Positions 1 to 6,985 are shown, counted from the stretch's first letter. The stretch: DNA of 11,715 nt from REEB95 sp035632395 (GCA_035632395.1 DASQGX010000023.1:1-11715), one strand, 5' to 3'. Made by a program: numbers and translations. The notes: a model not told the origin generated them from the letters alone.

Positions 1-177
1 CCGCAGGGCACGACGACCTATCAACAGATCGTGCCATGGCTGCGCGCGGTCCAGGACGAAATCCTCGCCACACTTGATGACAACGAACGCAACGCACTCG
101 AGACCATGCTGGTGAAGCTGGAGCAGCGCAGCACAACAATCACCCCGACGCGCGCCGCCGAGGAAACCGACGACTAG
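1..177 (+). CDS. MarR-family transcriptional regulator, C-terminal fragment
   Basis: The frame is open from base 1 and ends at TAG 175-177, giving 58 residues; the start lies outside the window. The segment reading GTTTYQQIVPWLRAVQDEIL followed by a Leu-rich helix (ALETMLVKLEQRS) resembles the end of MarR proteins. There the wing is followed by two long helices that make the dimer interface, and 'D/E-R-x-x-L-x-x-L-L-x-K-L' is a recurring pattern. The DNA-binding winged helix itself is not visible, so ligand and targets cannot be inferred. The tail after residue 45 is polar and looks disordered. The stop codon directly abuts the stop of the convergent glycosyltransferase gene. The family call rests on a short stretch and is only moderately secure; the reading frame is secure. 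Confidence 0.7.
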   Translation, partial: PQGTTTYQQIVPWLRAVQDEILATLDDNERNALETMLVKLEQRSTTITPTRAAEETDD

Positions 178-1839
178 CTAACGCAGCTGGCCGCCGATCT
201 GGCCACCAAAGATCGGCATGTCGAGCTTGAGCGCGCGGATTTTCTGCTCGACCGTATAATTCGGGCGATAGATCGTGAACGATTTGTCGGTACGGCCCAT
301 CGTGCCGCCGATGGTGAAATGCGCGACGGGCGTGAAATCTGGACCAGAGAGTACCGCAGCAAGGCGGTGCATCTCGGTCAGGTCGGCCCAGAACCCGTCC
401 TGCGCGACGACGAGATCGATGCCGAGGTTGCGGATCAGCGCGGCGATTTGCTCCGGCGAATAGTCCGCCTCGCCGACGCCGCGGCGACGCTCGATGGCGA
501 CGCGCAGGAGCAGTTTGTCGGCACGGATCATCCAGATGTCGCGGCGATCTTCGCGCATGCGCAAATCGAAGACAAAGTTGCCGTCACGATAGCCGGAAAA
601 TAGGACGCGCGCGTTGGCCGGCACACGGTCGGCGACGTAATCCGCCATTTGCTTGTAGCCGGTCACCGTCGGCACCGGATCGTATGCGACGGTCCAGCCA
701 AGCAAGCCGGCGCCGACCGTCAGCGCAATCAAGCCGCCCACGCGTCGCTGCAGCAGCTGATCGAGCGCGCATGCCGCCAGGATGGCAAGCGGCGGCACGG
801 CGGTCATCAGGTGGCGCGGCTCGCGCACAGCGATCGCCGTGAAAAATACATAGCCGACGAGCAGCCAGCCAAGCAGCAGCCACGTCGGCCAGCCCTTGAG
901 CGCAGGAACTCGGCCGGCGAATAAAAATCCGCAACCGGCGATCGCCAAGCCGACCACCGGCCAGCCAACGATCTGCGGCAACAGGCCAGGATAAAAGGTC
1001 CAAGTGGCAAGGCTCCAACGCGGCAGCTCGCCGCTCAGGTCGGCGGCCGACTGAAAATTCGCGACGCCGAAGGTCAGCAACAGCCCGATCGCCGGTAGTG
1101 CGCCGATGACACCGGCGGCCGCCGCCCACCACAACCGCCGGTCGCGCAGTAGCGATCGGCCACGCGCGGCAATTAGCGTTAGCAACAGTACGGCGGCGAT
1201 GAATACGACATTGTATTTGGTGTAAAGCGCCGCCAGCAGGAACACGACGGCGAACGCCAGGTCGCGGCCGCGGTCGAAGCGCAGAAAGCGCGCGAAGGCG
1301 TAGACGCCCCAGACCAGCCAGGCCATGGCCGGAACGTCGAGCATGATCTGGCGGCCCCACAGCGCCAGCTCCGGCATACCCATCAGAATCAGCGCGGCGC
1401 CGAGTGCGGCGGCGCGCGATGCCCACAGCCGCGTCAGACGATAAACGCCGAGACCGAGCAGTGCGTAGAACAGCGCCACCGTCGCCTGCGCCGCAAACTG
1501 CGTGACGCCCAACAACGCAAAGGCCGCCGCCTCGAAGACGTAGAACAGCGGCGGATAGAACAGGATCGAGAGCGAAGGGTATTGCAGGTAATAGGCCTCG
1601 GCCCACGTTACTGGATGGCGCGGTAGGGCGACGATCAGATCCTTGAGAAAGGCGCCGTTGAGCGCGTGGCGGGGCGCATCGCTCCACGCGAAATCGCCGC
1701 CAAGCGGCGACGTCGCCAGCAGCGCGCCGGCCGCGGCGACGATCGCGATATAAGGCGCAAAACGACGCGCAAGACGAAACCAGGTCCGAACGCGTTCGGC
1801 GTTGTGCCAACCTGCATCCGCCGTCGAAGGCGAAACCAT
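178..1839 (-). CDS. GT-C fold membrane glycosyltransferase, family 39/ArnT-like
   Basis: This 553-residue protein is an integral membrane protein with roughly ten hydrophobic segments between about residues 28 and 385, followed by a soluble C-terminal domain of about 160 residues. GT39/ArnT/PMT-type enzymes transfer a sugar from a polyprenyl-phosphate donor on the periplasmic face. The first large loop after TM1 contains 'WSDAPRHALNG' (Asp54), the position where this superfamily keeps its catalytic acidic residue. It is followed by 'YPSLSILFYPPLF' (88-99), a recurrent signature of these proteins. 'REPRH' (339-343) sits in a later loop. I chose ATG 1839 rather than the upstream in-frame ATG at 1965: the longer form adds 42 polar, unlikely residues, and the chosen start has GGGAGAG/GGACAGG just upstream. 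The gene is divergent from aroQ. Donor and acceptor are unknown, and no glycan cluster is visible here. Confidence 0.82.
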   Translation of the reverse strand: MVSPSTADAGWHNAERVRTWFRLARRFAPYIAIVAAAGALLATSPLGGDFAWSDAPRHALNGAFLKDLIVALPRHPVTWAEAYYLQYPSLSILFYPPLFYVFEAAAFALLGVTQFAAQATVALFYALLGLGVYRLTRLWASRAAALGAALILMGMPELALWGRQIMLDVPAMAWLVWGVYAFARFLRFDRGRDLAFAVVFLLAALYTKYNVVFIAAVLLLTLIAARGRSLLRDRRLWWAAAAGVIGALPAIGLLLTFGVANFQSAADLSGELPRWSLATWTFYPGLLPQIVGWPVVGLAIAGCGFLFAGRVPALKGWPTWLLLGWLLVGYVFFTAIAVREPRHLMTAVPPLAILAACALDQLLQRRVGGLIALTVGAGLLGWTVAYDPVPTVTGYKQMADYVADRVPANARVLFSGYRDGNFVFDLRMREDRRDIWMIRADKLLLRVAIERRRGVGEADYSPEQIAALIRNLGIDLVVAQDGFWADLTEMHRLAAVLSGPDFTPVAHFTIGGTMGRTDKSFTIYRPNYTVEQKIRALKLDMPIFGGQIGGQLR

Positions 1840-1908
1840 CCTGTCCGCTCTCCCGATCTGCCGCCGCGATCCTATGAAGCGAAAGTTAAGATCGGCGAAA
1901 CGGGGTGA

Positions 1909-1935
1909 TTGCGCGTCACTATCCCGTGCTATAAG
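1909..1935 (+). promoter_or_regulatory. Candidate promoter for aroQ-accBC-aat
   Basis: TTGCGC (1909-1914) and TATAAG (1930-1935) resemble sigma-70 -35 and -10 elements, but the spacer is only 15 bases. The -10 element matches 5 of 6 consensus bases. Initiation here would give a leader of about 30 bases before the aroQ GTG. This is the best candidate in the 131-base divergent gap between the glycosyltransferase and aroQ; no experimental evidence is available. Confidence 0.35.
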
Positions 1936-1970
1936 CCTTTTTCCGACAAGGCATTTCGGGGGCAACGGCG

Positions 1971-2423
1971 GTGGCCGGCGCGACCATCTTGATCCTCAAC
2001 GGTCCGAATCTGAACCTGCTCGGCGTGCGCGAGCCGGAGACCTACGGCCGCGACACCCTCGCCGACGTTGAAGAGGCGTGCATGGAACGTGGTTCGGTGC
2101 TCGGCCTGACGGTCGAATTCCGTCAGACCAACACCGAAGGGCAGCTGGTCGAGTGGATCCAGGAAGCGCGCGAGAACGCCGACGGCATCGTCATCAATCC
2201 CGCCGGATACACCACGACATCGGTGGCGATCCTCGATGCGCTGCTTGCGGCCGAGCTACCCATCATCGAAGTGCACTTGTCCAACATCCATCGCCGCGAA
2301 ACCTTTCGCCATGATTCGCTGGTGAGCCGCGCCGCGACCGGCGTGATCTGCGGGTTGGGCGCGCAGGGCTACCTGCTCGCGCTCGAAGCGATGGCGCGAC
2401 TGCTCGAAGCCGATAACGACTGA
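1971..2423 (+). CDS. aroQ: Type II 3-dehydroquinate dehydratase
   Basis: This 150-residue cytoplasmic enzyme belongs to the dodecameric type II family. That family converts 3-dehydroquinate to 3-dehydroshikimate, step three of the shikimate pathway. The N-terminus 'ILILNGPNLNLLGVREPETYG' carries Asn13, Arg20 and the catalytic Tyr25. Later come Asn76 in 'INPAGY', the catalytic His102 in 'EVHLSNIH', Ser104, Arg109 and Arg113, and the terminal 'GLGAQGYLLAL'. The family motif YTHTS reads YTTTS here, so the usual substrate-contacting His (His81 in Mycobacterium tuberculosis numbering) is Thr82. Length is normal. The start is GTG with GGGGG 8 bases upstream. accB follows after only 11 bases, so it is probably co-transcribed. 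Family membership is certain; full activity is likely but not assured given the substitution. Confidence 0.95.
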   Translation: MAGATILILNGPNLNLLGVREPETYGRDTLADVEEACMERGSVLGLTVEFRQTNTEGQLVEWIQEARENADGIVINPAGYTTTSVAILDALLAAELPIIEVHLSNIHRRETFRHDSLVSRAATGVICGLGAQGYLLALEAMARLLEADND

Positions 2424-2434
2424 TCCGGGGCTCG

Positions 2435-2878
2435 ATGACCAAACAAAGTGATTTGATGGTGGACGGCGATCTCGTGCGCGCGCTCGCCGCATTGCTCGAA
2501 GAAACCGGCCTGAGCGAAATCGAATACGCGCAGGGCGATCGCCGCATTCGCGTAGTGCGCAACGCGCCGACGGTACCAGCGGTGACCGTGTCAATGCCGC
2601 CACCGTCGGCGCCCGCTGGCGCACCGGTCGCCGAAGCGGAACCGCTCGGCGCGGTCAAGGCGCCGATGGTCGGCACTGCCTATCTGGCGCCGCAACCCGG
2701 TGCTGCGCGCTTCGTCAACGTCGGCGATCACGTGCGCGAGGGCCAGCCGCTGCTGGTCATCGAAGCAATGAAGGTGATGAACCAGATCCAGGCGCCGCGC
2801 AGCGGCCACGTAAAGGAAATCCTGGTCGCCGACGGCACGCCGGTCGAGTTCGGCCAGATCCTGATGGTCTTGGAGTAG
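2435..2878 (+). CDS. accB: Biotin carboxyl carrier protein of acetyl-CoA carboxylase
   Basis: This 147-residue protein carries the biotin that shuttles carboxyl groups between the carboxylase (AccC) and carboxyltransferase (AccA/AccD) halves of acetyl-CoA carboxylase, the first committed step of fatty-acid synthesis. The C-terminal biotinyl domain (about 73-147) contains 'EAMKVMNQI', with Lys113 as the biotinylated lysine. 'APMVGTAYLAPQPGAARFVNVGDHV' includes the insertion ('thumb') typical of AccB-type carriers. The N-terminal helical part (1-45) is joined by a Pro/Ala/Val linker (47-68). Length is close to the roughly 156 residues of the E. coli protein. The start at ATG 2435 follows GGGG by a few bases; a second in-frame ATG at 2456 is possible but less likely. 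accC follows after 44 bases. accA and accD are not in this window. Confidence 0.97.
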   Translation: MTKQSDLMVDGDLVRALAALLEETGLSEIEYAQGDRRIRVVRNAPTVPAVTVSMPPPSAPAGAPVAEAEPLGAVKAPMVGTAYLAPQPGAARFVNVGDHVREGQPLLVIEAMKVMNQIQAPRSGHVKEILVADGTPVEFGQILMVLE

Positions 2879-2922
2879 GCGCGTTGGAATGCCGGGCGCC
2901 GTGACGACGGGCATAAGCTGAC

Positions 2923-4263
2923 ATGTTCGAAAAGGTGCTGATCGCCAATCGCGGCGAAATCGCGCTGCGCATCCATCGGGCGTGCCGTGAAATGGGCATT
3001 CGCACGGTCGCTGTGCATTCGACCGCCGACGCCAACGCCATGCACGTACGTCTTGCCGACGAGAGCGTATGCATCGGTCCGCCGCCGGCGCGCGAAAGTT
3101 ATCTCAACATTCCGGCGATCCTGTCGGCGGCGGCGATTACCGGTGCCGACGCCATCCATCCGGGCCTCGGTTTCCTCGCCGAGAACGCCGAATTTGCGCA
3201 GATCGTCGGCGAGCATGACCTCGTCTTCATCGGCCCGTCGCCGGAACACATTCGGCTGATGGGCGACAAGGTTGCCGCGAAGCGCACCGCGCAGGAGCTC
3301 GGCATTCCGGTGGTTCCAGGCGGCCACGCCGTCACCGACCTCGACCAGGCACGCGAGGAAGCCGAGCGGATCGGCTTTCCCATCCTGATCAAGGCCGCGG
3401 CTGGCGGTGGCGGCCGCGGCATGCGGGTGGCACGCGATAAGGCTGAACTCGCGATTCAGTTTCCGGTTGCACAGGCCGAGGCGCAGACCTTCTTCGGCAA
3501 CGGCGCGCTCTATCTCGAACGCTTTCTCGCCAAACCGCGCCATATCGAGGTGCAGATCCTCGGCGACGGCCAGGGCAGCGTCGTCCATCTCGGCGGCCGC
3601 GACTGCTCGCTGCAGCGGAAACATCAGAAGCTGCTGGAGGAGACACCCTCGCCCGGCCTCAACTTGGTCGAACGGCAGCGGATCTGCGAACTTGCGGCAA
3701 CGACGATGCGCAAGCTTGGCTACAAGAGCGCCGGCACGCTCGAATTCCTCTACCAGGACGGCGAGTTCTTCTTCATCGAGATGAACACGCGGCTGCAGGT
3801 CGAGCATCCGATTTCGGAGATGGTCACCGGCATCGACATCGTGCGCGAGCAGATTCGCATCGCCGCCGGCGCGCCGCTCGGTTATCGCCAAGAAGACATC
3901 AAAATCTCAGGCCATGCAATCGAGTGCCGCATCAATGCCGAAAATCCCGAGACCTTCGCGCCCTCGCCCGGCGTGATTCAACGCTACCACGCGCCCGGCG
4001 GCATGGGCGTGCGCGTCGACAGCGCGCTTTACCAGGGCTACACCGTGCCGCCGCATTACGACAGCCTCGTCGCCAAGCTGATCGTGCACGGTAGCACCCG
4101 CAACGAATGCCTGATGCGGCTGCGGCGCGCATTGGAGGAGTTCGTGATCTCGGGCATCGAGACTACCATTCCGCTGCATCAGAAACTGATGACGTCGGAA
4201 GCCTTCCTCAACGGCGACTACGATATCGGCTGGTTCGAACGCACCTTCAACGGCAAAGCGTGA
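2923..4263 (+). CDS. accC: Biotin carboxylase subunit of acetyl-CoA carboxylase
   Basis: This 446-residue enzyme carboxylates the biotin of AccB using ATP and bicarbonate. It has the three standard parts: the N-terminal preATP-grasp domain ('FEKVLIANRGEIALRI', residues 2-17), the ATP-grasp domain with glycine-rich loop 'GGGGRGMR' (161-168), and the C-terminal biotin carboxylase domain ending with 'GDYDIGWFE'. Active-site residues are all in place relative to E. coli: Lys116, Lys157, His207, Lys236, Glu274, Glu286, Asn288, Arg290 in 'EMNTRLQVEH', and Arg336. E. coli AccC has 449 residues, so the length is normal. ATG 2923 gives the canonical N-terminus; the Shine-Dalgarno sequence is weak. Operon position between accB and aat agrees with the call. 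Confidence 0.98.
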   Translation: MFEKVLIANRGEIALRIHRACREMGIRTVAVHSTADANAMHVRLADESVCIGPPPARESYLNIPAILSAAAITGADAIHPGLGFLAENAEFAQIVGEHDLVFIGPSPEHIRLMGDKVAAKRTAQELGIPVVPGGHAVTDLDQAREEAERIGFPILIKAAAGGGGRGMRVARDKAELAIQFPVAQAEAQTFFGNGALYLERFLAKPRHIEVQILGDGQGSVVHLGGRDCSLQRKHQKLLEETPSPGLNLVERQRICELAATTMRKLGYKSAGTLEFLYQDGEFFFIEMNTRLQVEHPISEMVTGIDIVREQIRIAAGAPLGYRQEDIKISGHAIECRINAENPETFAPSPGVIQRYHAPGGMGVRVDSALYQGYTVPPHYDSLVAKLIVHGSTRNECLMRLRRALEEFVISGIETTIPLHQKLMTSEAFLNGDYDIGWFERTFNGKA

Positions 4264-4327
4264 CCGCAGTGGCGGGTAAAAGCCGCACTTGATTGGGCGC
4301 CCGCCGCGTACCACGCTCCGCTGACGT

Positions 4328-4981
4328 ATGCCGTCCGAGCTCAACGCCGACCTGCTGTTGCGCGCCTATGCCGCCGGAATTTTTCCGATGGCGGACTCGG
4401 CGGACGATCCAGAGCTCTTCTGGGTCGATCCCGAGCTGCGTGGGGTGTTGCCGTTGGACGGTTTCCATCTGTCCAAGCGTCTTGCGCGCACCATCCGTTC
4501 GAACCACTTCGAAGTGCGCTGCGACAGCGATTTCGCCACTACGATCCGCGGCTGCGCGGAATCCACGGAGCAGCGGCCAAAGACCTGGATCAACCAGGAA
4601 ATCGTGACGCTTTACACTGCGCTCAACCGCCAGGGTTTCGCACATAGCGTTGAATGCTGGTGCGACGGTGTTCTCGCCGGCGGCCTATACGGCGTGTCGC
4701 TCGGCGCCGCCTTCTTCGGCGAGAGCATGTTTTCGCGCCAACGCGACGCCAGCAAGGTGGCCCTGGCGCATCTGGTGGCGATGTTGCGCCGCCGCGGATT
4801 CACATTGCTCGACGTGCAGTTCGTGACGCCGCACCTCAAGCGTTTTGGCGCGATCGAAATCCCCCGCGCCGAGTATCACCGACGCCTTGCGGCAGCGCTG
4901 CAGCGCAAGGCTCACTTCGCCGGCGGTTTGGACGGAGCCGCGGTCGTCGCCATCTTGCAATCGAGCACATTGACGTCATAG
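4328..4981 (+). CDS. aat: Leucyl/phenylalanyl-tRNA--protein transferase
   Basis: This 217-residue cytoplasmic enzyme adds Leu or Phe from aminoacyl-tRNA to the N-terminus of proteins that begin with Arg or Lys, marking them for ClpS/ClpAP degradation (N-degron pathway). Family hallmarks are visible: 'AYAAGIFPM' (13-21), 'FWVDPELRGVLP' (31-42), 'TWI' (86-88), 'AHSVE' (105-109), 'LYGVSLGAAFFGESMFSR' (120-137), 'DASKVALAHLV' (140-150), and 'LDVQFVTPHLKRFGAIEIPRAEY' (161-183). The gene begins 64 bases after accC, probably within the same transcript. The last 22-23 codons, beyond the conserved core, overlap the antisense DUF2155 gene by 70 bases. Start ATG 4328 gives the expected N-terminus. Confidence 0.96.
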   Translation: MPSELNADLLLRAYAAGIFPMADSADDPELFWVDPELRGVLPLDGFHLSKRLARTIRSNHFEVRCDSDFATTIRGCAESTEQRPKTWINQEIVTLYTALNRQGFAHSVECWCDGVLAGGLYGVSLGAAFFGESMFSRQRDASKVALAHLVAMLRRRGFTLLDVQFVTPHLKRFGAIEIPRAEYHRRLAAALQRKAHFAGGLDGAAVVAILQSSTLTS

Positions 4982-5370
4982 ACCGGGTCTTCGAGAGCCG
5001 AAATCGCGGGTGAGGACGCGAACATCCAACCGCTGAAGACGAGCTTGGTGGCGGCGGAATTGGCGTCAGTGCGCACCTCGTCAATCTCGAGGAACGCGGC
5101 GGTATTTGGTGGCTCCTCGGGCGGCCGCTTGACGCAGGTGCGCACGGTGATGACCAGCGTGCCGAAATGAACCGGCTGATCGATCGGCGCATCGATCAGC
5201 GACACGCGCGCCGTAATCTTGTCCAGCCCTTGGAGCACCGCCGCGACCGCATGCGGCTGATCGCCGGATTGAGGCTGGGTTTGGATTGGGGGCTTGAGTT
5301 GTAGCTGCTGGGCGTGCGCCGGAATCGCGGCAGCCACCAGGGTAATCAAAACGAATGCGGCCGATTTCAC
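4912..5370 (-). CDS. DUF2155 secreted protein of unknown function
   Basis: The product has 152 residues. The N-terminus (MKSAAFVLITLVAAAIPAHA, first codon GTG) is a classical Sec signal peptide with likely cleavage after AHA at residue 20, so the protein is probably periplasmic. A Gln/Pro-rich linker (about 21-42) leads into the domain 'AVLQGLDKITARV...FGTLVITVRTC...PEEPPNTAAFLEIDEV...LVFSGWMFASSPAISALEDPVYDVNVLDC' (44-138), which I recognise as DUF2155. Cys79 and Cys138 are candidates for a disulfide. The function is not known; proximity to mlaD suggests an envelope role, but that is inference. I chose GTG 5370 because it forms a GTGA overlap with the stop of the upstream gene and gives the signal peptide exactly at the N-terminus. 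An in-frame ATG at 5604 would add 78 low-quality residues. The 3' end overlaps aat by 70 bases in antisense. Confidence 0.88.
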   Translation of the reverse strand: MKSAAFVLITLVAAAIPAHAQQLQLKPPIQTQPQSGDQPHAVAAVLQGLDKITARVSLIDAPIDQPVHFGTLVITVRTCVKRPPEEPPNTAAFLEIDEVRTDANSAATKLVFSGWMFASSPAISALEDPVYDVNVLDCKMATTAAPSKPPAK

Positions 5371-5594
5371 GGTTTGGGTTTTTTCCGATAAGGGTTGTCG
5401 AGACTCTCGGCGAGTTCGTGCATGACGCGCCGGAATTGCGCTTCGTCGCAGCCCATTAGCACCGCGTCTTCCAGCGCATCCTGGGCGAGTTGTTGGATTT
5501 CCTCCAGATTCTCGTTGAGAACCTTGATCTTGTCGAGGCACGAAACCGGCCCGCCTTCGGGCGTCAGCCAGGTCGGCAACGTCAGCTTGCTCAT
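5367..5594 (-). CDS. Small conserved protein of unknown function (75 aa)
   Basis: This 75-residue soluble protein is mostly helical in appearance: an N-terminal segment 'TWLTPEGGPVSCLDKIKVLNENLEEIQQLAQDALEDAVLMGCDEAQFRRVMHELAESLDNPY' and a basic tail RKKPKP. I see no signal peptide, membrane segment or catalytic motif. Two cysteines (Cys19 and Cys48) are present. I have an impression of similar small proteins in alphaproteobacterial genomes beside this cluster, but I cannot name a family. The coding call is supported by the ATGA overlap with the upstream methyltransferase and the GTGA overlap with the downstream DUF2155 gene, which place it in a translationally coupled chain. A role linked to its operon partners is possible; none is assigned. 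Confidence 0.8.
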   Translation of the reverse strand: MSKLTLPTWLTPEGGPVSCLDKIKVLNENLEEIQQLAQDALEDAVLMGCDEAQFRRVMHELAESLDNPYRKKPKP

Positions 5595-6412
5595 GCGGCC
5601 TCACTGTTCCGCTTTGTACCGCCGGGCTTCATGGCAGCAAAGCGCAAGCGCACATAGTCGACCGTCCAGGTCCCGTCGTGAAAGAGATTGGGGCGCGCGC
5701 GATCCTCGATCTCGGCTTTGACGGCTGCGCGGTCGGCCGGCGGCACCAGCGCGAGGAAGCTTTCGGCAAATGTCTCAAGCCAATCGCCGAGCGCGCCCGG
5801 CAATGGCGTGGGCCGCGGGGTCAAGGTGATAGTCCGCACCATAAAGCCGCGCTTTTCGAGCCGCGCGCGATAGTCCTCGACGGTCGGGAAATACCACGGG
5901 ATCGTCGGCCGGCCGTCAATGCCGCGGCGCGCCAACGTCGCAAGCACCCCAGCGAGCACCTGCGCGACGTTGCCAGCGCCGCCGCATTCGGCGACGAAGC
6001 GGCCGCCGGGCTTCAATGCCCGCCAGACACCGTCGATTACGGCATCGGGCCTGCGCATCCAATGAAGCGCGGCATTCGAGAAGACCGCGTCGAACTCCGT
6101 GTCGAACGGCAAGTTCCCGCCGTCGACGACACGCGCGTCAAGGCCGCGGGCGATCGCTGCTGCGACTTGCTCCGGACTTTGATCGACGCAAACCACCGAT
6201 GCCTGCGCCGCCAGCGTCACCGTCAGCGCTCCATCGCCGCAGCCGAGATCGAGAATGCGTTCGCCGGCCTGCGGCGCCAGCAACTCGACGACGCCGGCGC
6301 CGAGTTGTGGCACGAAGCTGGCATTGCGGCGGTAGCGCTCCGGATCCCAGCGCTGTTCGACTTCGGGCTTGCCTGGAACGACCCCCGCAGCGCGTGAGTC
6401 GCTCTCGGTCAT
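5591..6412 (-). CDS. Class I SAM-dependent methyltransferase
   Basis: This 273-residue, probably cytoplasmic protein has the Rossmann-type methyltransferase order: motif I 'ILDLGCGDG' (53-61) for S-adenosylmethionine, an acidic residue at the end of strand 2 (Asp77 in 'VVCVDQSP') for the ribose, 'FDAVFSNAALHW' (107-118), and 'ALKPGGRFV' (132-140). The N-terminal 'QRWDPERYRRNASFVPQLGAGVVELL' and the overall pattern resemble trans-aconitate 2-methyltransferase-like proteins, which share the 'NAALHW' segment. The substrate cannot be decided from sequence. The start ATG 6412 overlaps the mlaD stop as ATGA, and the stop overlaps the next start as ATGA, so translation is probably coupled on both sides. 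Why a methyltransferase sits between mlaD and DUF2155 is unclear. Confidence 0.88.
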   Translation of the reverse strand: MTESDSRAAGVVPGKPEVEQRWDPERYRRNASFVPQLGAGVVELLAPQAGERILDLGCGDGALTVTLAAQASVVCVDQSPEQVAAAIARGLDARVVDGGNLPFDTEFDAVFSNAALHWMRRPDAVIDGVWRALKPGGRFVAECGGAGNVAQVLAGVLATLARRGIDGRPTIPWYFPTVEDYRARLEKRGFMVRTITLTPRPTPLPGALGDWLETFAESFLALVPPADRAAVKAEIEDRARPNLFHDGTWTVDYVRLRFAAMKPGGTKRNSEAA

Positions 6413-6909
6413 GGCTTTGGCGGAGTCGACGGTTGGCCTTGCGGCGCCGCAGCGCCCTGTCCTTTGTTCTGGCCCGCGCCGTAGATCGCCTGGCCGATGA
6501 GCGATTGGAGGTTCATTGCCGCCTGTGTGTGCGTGATGCGGCCGCCCGGCGCAATTACCTTATCGTCGTTACCCGGCTCGATCGAGACGAAATTGTCGCC
6601 CAACAGTCCGGGCGACGCGATCACCGCCACCGAATCATCCGGCAGTTTGATCCGCGGATCGATGCTAATCGTGATAGTGGCGAGGAAAGTTTTCGGATCG
6701 AGCGCCTGGGATTCGACCGTGCCGACCTTGATGCCGCTGATCTTGACGTCGCTGCCGTCACGCAGGCCGTCAACGCGATCGAATTGCGCAGTGTACTGCG
6801 TGCCGCCGGTGGCGTTTACCTGCGTCGTTGTGTAGGCGAAGAACAAGAAGACCGCGGCTACGACCAGGACGACCGCGCCCATGATGGTCTCGACGGCATT
6901 GCGGCTCAT
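6409..6909 (-). CDS. mlaD: MlaD-type MCE domain phospholipid-transport protein
   Basis: This 166-residue protein has one N-terminal membrane anchor (AVETIMGAVVLVVAAVFLFFAYTTT, residues 5-29) and one MCE domain (about 36-115) with 'FDRVDGLRDGSDVKISGIKVGTV' and 'ASPGLLGDNFVSIEPG'. A short amphipathic C-terminal segment 'AMNLQSLIGQAIYG' precedes a Gly/Gln/Pro tail. MlaD in E. coli (183 residues) forms a hexameric ring on the MlaFE ABC transporter and handles phospholipids between the inner membrane and periplasmic MlaC. No mlaE, mlaF or mlaC is present here, so any partners must be elsewhere. Start: ATG 6909 has AAGGAG upstream and places the anchor at the N-terminus. An in-frame ATG at 7038 adds 43 residues that overlap NDUFA12 and look non-coding. 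It is followed by the methyltransferase with an ATGA overlap. Confidence 0.92.
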   Translation of the reverse strand: MSRNAVETIMGAVVLVVAAVFLFFAYTTTQVNATGGTQYTAQFDRVDGLRDGSDVKISGIKVGTVESQALDPKTFLATITISIDPRIKLPDDSVAVIASPGLLGDNFVSIEPGNDDKVIAPGGRITHTQAAMNLQSLIGQAIYGAGQNKGQGAAAPQGQPSTPPKP

Positions 6910-6919
6910 GGCAGTTGGG

Positions 6920-6925
6920 CTCCTT
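6920..6925 (-). promoter_or_regulatory. Ribosome binding site of mlaD
   Basis: AAGGAG on the minus strand, 10 bases before ATG 6909. It is the best Shine-Dalgarno match in this cluster and decides the mlaD start against the upstream in-frame ATG at 7038. Confidence 0.75.
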
Positions 6926-6985
6926 GCGGACTGCGCGGGACAGGCGATCGTTGCTGCCCGAATAGCTTCGCAGCTTGGAGAATCA

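Noticed and set aside
584..1810. 408-codon minus-strand open frame inside the glycosyltransferase gene
   Set aside because: Arg/Ala/Gly-rich product with no recognisable domain; it is an alternate frame of a real membrane protein gene, a usual effect of high GC content.
1840..1965. Longer N-terminus for the glycosyltransferase, starting at 1965
   Set aside because: The extra 42 residues are polar and atypical before the first membrane segment, and would cover the likely aroQ promoter.
2728..3891. 387-codon minus-strand open frame across accB/accC
   Set aside because: Lies fully antisense to the strongly conserved accB and accC, and its protein has no family features.
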